From Spirochaetota bacterium (lineage in GTDB: Bacteria > Spirochaetota > UBA4802 > UBA5550), in the NCBI GenBank assembly GCA_017999915.1, contig JAGNKX010000014.1:62001-126000 (forward strand): a DNA stretch of 64,000 nucleotides. Direction: 5' to 3'. Positions 57,233 through 64,000 of the stretch are shown here, one piece after another. The translations under genes were made by a program, and so were the position numbers. The stretch's first letter is position 1, and the number at the start of each line of letters is the position of its first letter. The notes below the pieces were generated by a model. It was not told where the DNA came from, searched no databases, and was given only the letters and a program-made list of their open reading frames with translations.

Positions 57233-58068
57233 CCGGGCCACTCACCCTTAAAAACCTCCACTGCGGGCCCGGAAAGATAGATCGTGTTGTCGTCTTCCCT
57301 CCATTCGGTTCTTAGATCGCCACCCCTCAGGTGTATCAGGATTTTTCTCTCCGTCAGCTTGTTGAGAACACAGGCGGCCGTGACCGCGGACGCGCCGGTT
57401 CCGCAGGATAGGGTCTCGCCGGTTCCACGCTCCCAGGTCCGCTGCACCACCTCGTTACGATTGAGCACCTTGATGAATTCGACATTGGTCCTGTTGGGGA
57501 AGAGCCTGTGGTGCTCTACAAGGGGGCCGTATTTGTCGACGGGGAACTTATCTATCTCCTCCACGAAGATGACGGCGTGGGGATTGCCCATTGAGACGGC
57601 CGTAATGGTGAAGCGGGACCCGTCTTCCATTTGCAGCGACTCGCCCACCACCATGCCCTGGTTGCCGATCATCGGGATCCGGTCGCGCCGCAATATGGGC
57701 TCGCCCATGGTGACGGTGATGCTCGTCACATGCTTGTTCTTAACCACGAGCTCCAGGCTCTTCGTGCCCGCCGCGGTCTCGATCCGGAGCTCCTTTTTAT
57801 TTGTTATCCGGTTATCATAGAGATACCTGGCAAAGCAGCGGATCCCGTTGCCGCACATTTCGGCTTCGCTTCCGTCCGGATTGAACATCCTCATGCGGAA
57901 ATCGGCCGTTTTGGATTCGAGAAGAACCAGAATGCCGTCGGAGCCGACGCCATAATGCCTGTCGCTCATGGCCCTGGCGAGCTTGCCGTATGAGGCGGTT
58001 TTCAGCTTCCTCCCGTCAATGATGACGTAATCGTTGCCAGTCCCGTGCATTTTTGTAAATTTTATCAT
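57229..58068 (-). CDS. dapF: Diaminopimelate epimerase
   Basis: 279 aa from ATG 58068 with GGGGAAA upstream; a longer frame to 58170 is not conserved. KFTKMHGTGNDYVIIDG, the first catalytic Cys in EMCGNGIRCFARY and the second in LSCGTGASAVTAAC are intact. It converts LL- to meso-diaminopimelate for peptidoglycan and lysine, downstream of LysC in the same pathway. Confidence 0.96.
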   Translation of the reverse strand: MIKFTKMHGTGNDYVIIDGRKLKTASYGKLARAMSDRHYGVGSDGILVLLESKTADFRMRMFNPDGSEAEMCGNGIRCFARYLYDNRITNKKELRIETAAGTKSLELVVKNKHVTSITVTMGEPILRRDRIPMIGNQGMVVGESLQMEDGSRFTITAVSMGNPHAVIFVEEIDKFPVDKYGPLVEHHRLFPNRTNVEFIKVLNRNEVVQRTWERGTGETLSCGTGASAVTAACVLNKLTERKILIHLRGGDLRTEWREDDNTIYLSGPAVEVFKGEWPG

Positions 58069-58279
58069 CGCAGTTTCCCCGTTGTCATGGCCCGGTATGG
58101 AATTCAGCGCCTTGCAGTCCGTTGTCTGAATGGAAATATCATACCATACCCCATTGAATTGTAAAGTCATAAAAATAATTCCTTGATTGAAAGAGCCTTG
58201 TTGTACGATACAATACTATGGTGGCGCTGCTCTGCCGCCGTCAGATTCTGTAATGGGTATTGAAACCGGGGCACCAGGC

Positions 58280-59095
58280 ATGAAGAGCATCTATATTCTC
58301 ATAGTCTCCATGGCCCTCTCCTTGGGCGCGGCACTCTTCTTTTATATAAATGACTACAATGAATTTTCCAGGGGGAGGATGGCGTGGCTCCACAAGGACA
58401 GGGAGATGCGATCGCGCCTGCTGATCATACCGATACTGCTCTATCATAATATCGACGGCAAGGGCGCCTTTTCGATCGATGCCGACACCCTGAGAGAGCA
58501 TTTTCAGCTGATCAGGGACCGCGGCATACGGGTCATTCCGCTGCGTGAACTCATCCACAAGCTCGAGCACCCGGCGCCGTACCGGGAGCGGGTGATCGCC
58601 ATCACCTTTGACGACGGATACGGATCGATGTATACCAAGCTGCTTCCCCTGGTGCGTGAATTCGGATATCCGGTCACCCTGTTCGTGTATACCGATAACG
58701 TTAAACAAAAATCGACGAAGAATCTCACCTGGAACAAGCTGCGGGCCATGGACCGGCAGGGAATCGATATCCAGGCCCATTCCATCACTCACTGCGATCT
58801 GACCCAGCTTTCTAAAAAGAAGAATGATCCGGAAGCTCAGAAACGGCTTTATGAGGAGCTCTATCTTTCAAAAAAGATCATGGAGCTTTATATGAAGAAG
58901 ACGATCGATCTCTATGCCTATCCCTATGGTAAATATGATCTGTCCATTATCGATATGACGTCAAAATCCGGGTATCGCCGGGCGTTTTCAACGGATTACG
59001 GTTCCAATATCATCACAAGGGATAATTTCTGCCTGAGGCGGCAGCATGTGAAAAGCAGTTATACCCTGAACTTCATCGACAACATCATCAGATAA
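58280..59095 (+). CDS. Polysaccharide deacetylase, membrane-anchored
   Basis: 271 aa from ATG 58280, where MKSIYILIVSMALSLGAALF gives a signal anchor. The NodB domain has IPILLYHNID, TFDDGY (catalytic and metal Asp) and AHSITHCDL (metal His pair). Probable de-N-acetylase of wall or surface glycan. The longer frame from 58187 lacks support. Confidence 0.85.
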   Translation: MKSIYILIVSMALSLGAALFFYINDYNEFSRGRMAWLHKDREMRSRLLIIPILLYHNIDGKGAFSIDADTLREHFQLIRDRGIRVIPLRELIHKLEHPAPYRERVIAITFDDGYGSMYTKLLPLVREFGYPVTLFVYTDNVKQKSTKNLTWNKLRAMDRQGIDIQAHSITHCDLTQLSKKKNDPEAQKRLYEELYLSKKIMELYMKKTIDLYAYPYGKYDLSIIDMTSKSGYRRAFSTDYGSNIITRDNFCLRRQHVKSSYTLNFIDNIIR

Positions 59096-59257
59096 TGCCT
59101 TCCAAAGAATGGTCCTGAGAGAGGTATTGGGGGACATAAAAAAAATATTTTTCATAAAAATTGAATAATTTACCAATATTGTATACAAAACAACGGGATT
59201 AATGAAAGCAGTCACTTGTTATGCGATTATTATACCGGGCAATATCCCATTTTTTTA

Positions 59258-59286
59258 TTGACAAATATAATAAGTGTTAATTAATA
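59258..59286 (+). promoter_or_regulatory. Promoter of the M23 peptidase gene
   Basis: TTGACA (59258-59263), 17 bp, TTAATA (59281-59286). The predicted start near 59293 lies inside the longest possible frame (59274), which supports the start at 59361. Confidence 0.55.
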
Positions 59287-59360
59287 ATAAAATCTTCGTG
59301 AAAATTGTCTTCGGATCAATTTCAAAATACATAGAAAAACCACAAGGAGTGGACGCGGTA

Positions 59361-60089
59361 ATGAGAAGCATAATCGGGACAGCCATATTTTTATTTTTTT
59401 TCTGTGGCGCTTCCTTTGCTGAGGAAGTAATCCGGGTTGATAATCAGTATGTTCAGGAGTACAAGGGCCGTCTAGGCATCTGGACTACGGTGGATTCGCA
59501 GCCCAAACTCAATTCGTATATCAGCAAATTCTATATTACATTGAAGGAATTCCAGGAAATTAATGGAACCTCAATAACCTGGGGCCAGTTCGTTTTCATA
59601 CCCTATTCGGAGAAATATATCCAGGAACTGGAGGCGCAGGGAGTGAAGCGCGACAGCCTGATCAGCCAGAAGAGCGATTTTATCTGGCCGCTGACACAGG
59701 TTGAGATTATCTCATCTACGTTCGGGATTAGAAACGGCAGGCTGCACACCGGCACTGACATGCCGGCCACCAATGGAACGCCGATCGTCGCCGTCATGGA
59801 CGGCAGGGTCCTGGCGGCCCGTTATGAGGGCGGCTTCGGCAAGACCGTCACCATGGAGCACAGGGATAATTTTATAACGAAATACGCCCACTGCGCGGAA
59901 ATGTTCGTCAAGGCGGGTGACGTTATTAAAAAAGGCCAGGTCATAGGAATGGTGGGCAGCACCGGAATCTCGACGGGCAACCATCTTCATTTTGAGATAA
60001 GGTACAATGACATTCCCCTGAATCCCCTGGATTTTCTGCCCTACAAGCAGAACCTGACCCAGTTGCATTTGCTGCGAAACTGGAAATAA
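59361..60089 (+). CDS. M23 family metallopeptidase (LytM-type)
   Basis: 242 aa from ATG 59361, giving signal MRSIIGTAIFLFFFCGASFA. A LysM-like segment (KFYITLKEFQEINGTSITWGQ) precedes the LytM domain: GRLHTGTDM (His and Asp zinc ligands) and GNHLHFEIRYND (HxH). All zinc ligands are present, so it should be an active endopeptidase cutting peptidoglycan cross-links, unlike EnvC/NlpD types. Terminator follows. Confidence 0.9.
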   Translation: MRSIIGTAIFLFFFCGASFAEEVIRVDNQYVQEYKGRLGIWTTVDSQPKLNSYISKFYITLKEFQEINGTSITWGQFVFIPYSEKYIQELEAQGVKRDSLISQKSDFIWPLTQVEIISSTFGIRNGRLHTGTDMPATNGTPIVAVMDGRVLAARYEGGFGKTVTMEHRDNFITKYAHCAEMFVKAGDVIKKGQVIGMVGSTGISTGNHLHFEIRYNDIPLNPLDFLPYKQNLTQLHLLRNWK

Positions 60090-60109
60090 AATAATTGCAG
60101 TGGAAAATG

Positions 60110-60139
60110 AAAAGGCGGCATTCAATGCCGCTTTTTTTA
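60110..60139 (+). terminator. Terminator after the M23 peptidase gene
   Basis: GCGGCAT (60115-60121) and ATGCCGC (60125-60131) with loop TCA, then seven T. Flanking A-run makes it usable from the minus side too. Confidence 0.9.
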
Positions 60140-60166
60140 TGATTGCCGTAATCCCTTAATCGCCTG

Positions 60167-61162
60167 TCACTTCGTTTCTGATTTCGTATCGCTCTTCACT
60201 TCGGTTTTTGAAGCCTTATCCACGGCATCCTCGAGATTGATGTTGTTGCTTTTCAGGAGCCTGGCCGTATCCCCGTCGATATTGTAGAGCTCGTCGATCA
60301 TGGCTTTGACCTTTTCCGGCGTGGGGAAGGTCTTCTTGATTATCTGCTCTTCCTCGGGAGAACCGTTATAGGCAAGGTAGGCGATCCTGCCGATTATTTT
60401 TTCCACGTCCTTCTGCGAGTTGTTTATGATGCAGACCAGGTTCGGCCCCGAATTGAAGCCCCATTCAAAACCATCGTTGCAATCGACTGTAAAGGTTTCG
60501 GTAATGCCATCGCCATTGGCGTCCTCCGCGGAATATATGGTTCCGCCGTCGGGAGTCCTGCCCGTGACGCGCGTCAGATATTTAACGGGACCGGTGTCCG
60601 ATATCTTTCTCGATATCCTTTCGCGGGAAATGCTGATTTCCGCCTCCTTTCTGTTCACTATCAATGAAAGGAAGATCGCCACGTGTTTTTTCAGGACCTT
60701 GTCCCTCACATTGAGGTAGAAATCCTTGTAGTTGGCGCTTACATAGTCCTTTGAGGAGCTCTTCTGCAGCTCAATTTTTCGATCTGTTATAATGATGAAA
60801 TTCGGGCTGCCGGAGATTTTATTGACCCACAGATCGGGGATGGCCTGTTTTCCGAGCTCATGGGTGAGCCTGTTGTTCCTGACTTCTTCCGGGTTGTCGT
60901 ATCCGTCCTCGATGAACAACACTTTCTTGTCCTTGATGACCATCAGGGCCGCGAATGAGTTGTCGGTGTACTCATACTCATTGGAGTTCTCATCATGGAT
61001 TTTTTCAAATTGCTGGTACATGACGCGGTTCTCGTCGTATCTGCTCAACTGTTTGATATCAATCATCAACATGGCTTTTTCTTTGGACGAGGAGGACGTC
61101 ACCGGCATGAGAAACGCGATGACAGCCGCGAAGACCAGGATTTTACGAATTATATGTCTCAT
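60167..61162 (-). CDS. Exported protein of unknown function
   Basis: 331 aa with a signal peptide (MRHIIRKILVFAAVIAFLMPVTS). A calcium-loop-like AEDANGDGITE lies near residue 218. Rich in Lys, Asp and Ser, with a Lys/Ser/Thr tail. The first part has segments like SRYDENRVMYQQFEK and LMVIKDKKVLFIEDGY. I recognise no family. It is convergent to the M23 gene and 88 bp downstream of the ARH-like gene on the same strand. Confidence 0.65.
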   Translation of the reverse strand: MRHIIRKILVFAAVIAFLMPVTSSSSKEKAMLMIDIKQLSRYDENRVMYQQFEKIHDENSNEYEYTDNSFAALMVIKDKKVLFIEDGYDNPEEVRNNRLTHELGKQAIPDLWVNKISGSPNFIIITDRKIELQKSSSKDYVSANYKDFYLNVRDKVLKKHVAIFLSLIVNRKEAEISISRERISRKISDTGPVKYLTRVTGRTPDGGTIYSAEDANGDGITETFTVDCNDGFEWGFNSGPNLVCIINNSQKDVEKIIGRIAYLAYNGSPEEEQIIKKTFPTPEKVKAMIDELYNIDGDTARLLKSNNINLEDAVDKASKTEVKSDTKSETK

Positions 61163-61250
61163 TGGGGTTCCTCCATGATTAGTGGCGTGATCACCGCCTT
61201 TCCATAGTTAATTGTAAGGTAATAGTAATCGGCAATTTGTCAAATATTTT

Positions 61251-62552
61251 TCATGGATTGTCGTTTTTATCATTGCGGCGTCGTTCTTTCCGCCACCGCG
61301 CCTTGTCGTACTTGGTCCAGCTTTCCACCGCGTGGCTGGTCAGCTTCTTTTCTTTATCAGCCTGTGTCAGGGGTGCTTTTTTCGGCTTTTTATGGCTGTG
61401 CTTGAGGCGGGCATTGAGCTCTTCCAGCTCCTTTGCGGTCAGGGTCGCTTCCTGGGCCATGAATTGTTCCAGGTCATGGGGCGCGCCGGTTGCGCCGTTC
61501 AGCGAATCGACCAGGGCCAGGATCTTTTTCCTGTTCACGAGATTGGTGACGAGGGTGTCAGGCTCAGGCGCTGCGTCATGGAGGCACGCGCCGATGGCGC
61601 CGGTCATAGCGGCAAGGGCCGCGGTCGAGCCCCCCTCGGACACGGCTGCGCCAAGGGGTATCGGTGGGGCAGGCGTCAGAAAAGTCAGCGCAAGGGCGTA
61701 GGGCAAGAGAGCCGACGGGTGATTGATCGTCGCGCGGGTAACCGGTGTCTTCAGGCTCCGGTTGACGCCGGAGACGATGATATCCTCAGCCGCCTGGAGC
61801 GTGTCCGCGGATGCGGTTTCGGAGAGGATGTCCATGAGGGATTGCAGCTCCTTCGTCAGGGAGCCGGGATTCACGGCCCGGGCGAACACGGCCGCTGAAT
61901 CGTTCTCAATGGTGTCCAGGATGCGGTGGGCTGCTTCAATTGAAGATGTAATGGGATCTGCCGCAGGGCCTCCGCCGGCCTTCAGTATCCTGAGAAGTGT
62001 TGAGTAAACCAGGGCTGCCGCGACCGTGGACAGGTCAATTGTGAAAAGGCGCACGGCCGAAATGACATCCAGGATGTGGTCAATGGAACCGGAACTCCTG
62101 AAGCTGAGAGCCGAGATTATCGGGATGATCCGCGCGCAGGGCTGCTCGCTTGCCTGCCGGGGGGCTGCCGGATCCAGCATCCGGGCAATGAAATTCCGTT
62201 CCACGGCGCCGGCATAGCGGAAGATGCCGTAATCCGACCCTGCGACCCCGGGAGAGGAGGCGACTGCTCGCTGGAAGCTATCGGCGCAGGAGCCTCGGCG
62301 CGGGATGGACAGCGCCATGATGAGGGCAAGCTGGGAGATCGATGAGTAGAGGCCCGGCTTGCGCCACTGGTCGATCTTGTTTTTAAGGGCCTTTTCGGGA
62401 TCGATATAGTCATTGATGGTCTTGAAATGGGAGCGTATGTGGCCCTTTGACATGCCCTCAACGGCCGATCCCAGGGCGTCACCGATAATCATGAATGTCA
62501 CTACTCTTTGCAACATGGATCGCACTTTGCACCGGTCGCTGTTTTCATGCAA
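61251..62552 (-). CDS. Degenerate ADP-ribosylglycohydrolase-fold protein
   Basis: 433 aa. Fold markers of the ADP-ribosylglycohydrolase family are readable: GDALGSAVEG (24-33), QLALIMAL (74-81) and AAMTGAIGAC (314-323). But the metal-binding motifs have gone: the usual T-D-D-T before Q-MAL is S-S-I-S (70-73), and GG-D-T-D-T is GG-S-T-A-A (307-312). It should not hydrolyse ADP-ribose. A Lys/Arg-rich C-terminal tail (about 385-433) is extra. Possible binding or scaffold role. Met13 is another possible start. Confidence 0.7.
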   Translation of the reverse strand: MHENSDRCKVRSMLQRVVTFMIIGDALGSAVEGMSKGHIRSHFKTINDYIDPEKALKNKIDQWRKPGLYSSISQLALIMALSIPRRGSCADSFQRAVASSPGVAGSDYGIFRYAGAVERNFIARMLDPAAPRQASEQPCARIIPIISALSFRSSGSIDHILDVISAVRLFTIDLSTVAAALVYSTLLRILKAGGGPAADPITSSIEAAHRILDTIENDSAAVFARAVNPGSLTKELQSLMDILSETASADTLQAAEDIIVSGVNRSLKTPVTRATINHPSALLPYALALTFLTPAPPIPLGAAVSEGGSTAALAAMTGAIGACLHDAAPEPDTLVTNLVNRKKILALVDSLNGATGAPHDLEQFMAQEATLTAKELEELNARLKHSHKKPKKAPLTQADKEKKLTSHAVESWTKYDKARWRKERRRNDKNDNP

Positions 62553-62660
62553 TTATTTTTCTTTCTGCTGTGGAAGGGGCTGGCGCATTATGTTCCATAT
62601 GTCCCCATAGCCGCGGCTAAGCCCCGGGATTTCCGAAGGGGTGCGTTCAAATTTGACATT

Positions 62661-62681
62661 TCGAGGCGTCCTTGACCTCGA
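62661..62681. other. Hairpin TCGAGG/CCTCGA upstream of the FecR gene
   Basis: 6-bp stem with 9-nt loop, followed on plus by a T-rich run. It looks like a terminator, but no plus-strand gene ends before it, so its role is unclear. Confidence 0.35.
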
Positions 62682-62833
62682 TTTTTATTATTTTTCTTGC
62701 ATTATCCCCCTCACAGTTGGTATAATAATCAGAAATGCGTGGAACGACGGTGCCACTCCCCGGGGATGTGCCGGGGGATAAAATAAACATAATACGGGCA
62801 CATCATTCACGGTTTCAAAAAGGAGGAGTTCTT

Positions 62834-63919
62834 ATGAAAAAAACAATCGCTCTGGCGGTTGCCCTCGCGGCTCTGTCATGGGGCTGCACCAGGGAACGGG
62901 TAGATGAATACGCCATGGTCACCTTCATGATCGGCGATGTGATGAAGAACAGCGCGGCGGTTCAGATAGGAGATGTCATTCAAGAGAAAGATGTTATCCA
63001 GACGGGAACTGATTCCTTCTGCGACATAAAGATCGGTCAATCCCTCATCAGGGTCAAACAAAAGACGAAGGTCGTCCTGGCGACCCTGATCAGGCAGGGC
63101 GGCATGGAAAACACCGCCATTGACCTGAGTTCCGGCAAGATGCTCTGCAAGCCGAAAAAGCTCATCAAGTCCGAATCGTTCATGGTGAAGACCCCGACGG
63201 CGGTCGCCGGCGTGCGCGGCACGCAATTTACCGTTGAAACAGACTCCACCGGCACCTCCCGCATCAAGGTGTTTGAAGGGTCCGTGAAAGTGGCGAAGAG
63301 GGTGAAGGAGCTGGAGGAAAGCATGCCCGAGGTCCTGAGCATTGCCCCGGACCTGAACAAGGAAGAAAAGGTCGTCATAACCAAGGAAGACGTTGATAAG
63401 GCAGAGAAGATCGTGCGGAAAATAATGAAATCCGAATCGGCAAAGGGCGGCGAAGCCGCGAAGGAAGCCCTGATCAAAAAGGCCGGCAAGGAACTGACGG
63501 TGAGCAAAAAAAATATCGAGAGATTCGCCGCCAGTGACTTTGAGAAGGACAACCGCGAGATCATCGACATAAAGCCGAAGTCGGCCGAGGTCATCAGGGA
63601 GATCAGCAAAGCCGTCGAGGAGGAAAAGGAGGAGCCGCGGCCCAACGGAAGGCTCCTCATAACCCGCTTCGAGGTGTATTTCATTCAGAACGGCAAGGTC
63701 GAGTGGCAGGGCTCCCTTGCGGAGGAGCCGGTCAAACAGGGTGACAGGATCTATGTCGCATCCGGCGAATATGTGTTCTGCGCCTCCGTGGACGGGCCGG
63801 TCATCTGGAGAAAGCAGGTGGCCAACGAGGGAAAGCTGCAGATACGGGACAGGGCGCTGGTCATTTCCGCCCAGGGCCGGGAAACCAGGCTGGACCTCAA
63901 GACCGGGGAGAGGTTGTAA
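62834..63919 (+). CDS. FecR-domain lipoprotein
   Basis: 361 aa from ATG 62834 with AGGAGGAG; the longer frame from 62735 is not supported. Lipobox L-S-W-G-C with Cys18. The FecR domain (about 30-150) shows MIGDVMKNSAAVQIGDVI, GTDSFCDIKIGQSLIRVK, and TPTAVAGVRGTQFTVE. A Lys/Glu-rich helical stretch (about 170-290) is followed by a repeat-like end (VIWRKQVANEG, LVISAQGRETRLDLKTGER) resembling a single PQQ-type blade. FecR domains of this lipid-anchored kind are common in spirochaetes and not linked to iron sigma factors. No sigma factor lies beside it. Confidence 0.82.
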   Translation: MKKTIALAVALAALSWGCTRERVDEYAMVTFMIGDVMKNSAAVQIGDVIQEKDVIQTGTDSFCDIKIGQSLIRVKQKTKVVLATLIRQGGMENTAIDLSSGKMLCKPKKLIKSESFMVKTPTAVAGVRGTQFTVETDSTGTSRIKVFEGSVKVAKRVKELEESMPEVLSIAPDLNKEEKVVITKEDVDKAEKIVRKIMKSESAKGGEAAKEALIKKAGKELTVSKKNIERFAASDFEKDNREIIDIKPKSAEVIREISKAVEEEKEEPRPNGRLLITRFEVYFIQNGKVEWQGSLAEEPVKQGDRIYVASGEYVFCASVDGPVIWRKQVANEGKLQIRDRALVISAQGRETRLDLKTGERL

Positions 63920-64000
63920 TTTAATCCTAACTCCTCTTTTGGCTAAGGAGAATGGGGTTGGAGCCTCCTGATCGTCTTACCTTCTATTCAGCAGAAATTT

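Noticed and set aside
59274-59360. Longer start of the M23 peptidase
   Set aside because: It begins upstream of the predicted transcript start and would bury the signal peptide.

Overview
The window looks like chromosomal DNA of a spirochaete, most likely close to Leptospirales, although 16S-level placement is not possible from it. Three things support this. RpoB carries Asn at the rifampicin-pocket position equivalent to E. coli 531, a known spirochaete trait. EF-Tu, RpoA (including an atypical C-terminal domain) and L14 resemble, from memory, their Leptospira counterparts. Many exported proteins have short or relaxed spirochaete-type lipoboxes. Coding DNA is moderately GC-rich, while spacers and leaders are strikingly AT-rich.

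Layout. 1-2.8 kb: a tiny Glu/Lys-rich lipoprotein, a DegT-fold protein without its catalytic lysine, a palindromic repeat, and RlpA. 3.0-14.5 kb: tRNA-Thr(GGU)-rpmG-secE-nusG-rplKAJL-rpoBC. 14.7-19.7 kb: rpsL-rpsG, then two terminators and a second copy of the palindromic repeat, then fusA and tuf. 19.8-33.9 kb: an uninterrupted S10-spc-alpha supercluster from rpsJ to rplQ, without adk or map. 33.9-39.1 kb: conserved envelope and hypothetical genes, DUF2225 and truA. 39.2-44.9 kb: lysC-ddl-HAD-pssA, an FAD oxidoreductase and moaC. 45.1-47.5 kb: a CIRCE-controlled groES-groEL operon with a long leader.

47.6-51.5 kb holds the least understood unit: five tightly packed genes encoding an STAS/HATPase protein, an STAS-like/winged-helix protein, an unknown soluble protein, a tail-anchored membrane protein and an exported protein. 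It looks like an uncharacterised partner-switching pathway linked to the envelope, and is my best candidate for an undescribed system. 51.5-64 kb is rich in envelope functions: GNAT, SPOR protein, lone STAS protein, RluB, SH3 lipoprotein, amidase, GerMN-like protein, DapF, polysaccharide deacetylase, M23 peptidase, an exported unknown, a degenerate ADP-ribosylglycohydrolase and a FecR lipoprotein.

Together the window couples the core transcription, translation, secretion and chaperone machinery to cell-wall precursor supply (lysC, ddl, dapF) and remodelling (RlpA, amidase, M23). No CRISPR array, phage, transposase gene or rRNA was seen. All domain calls are from reading the sequence; no database search was run.
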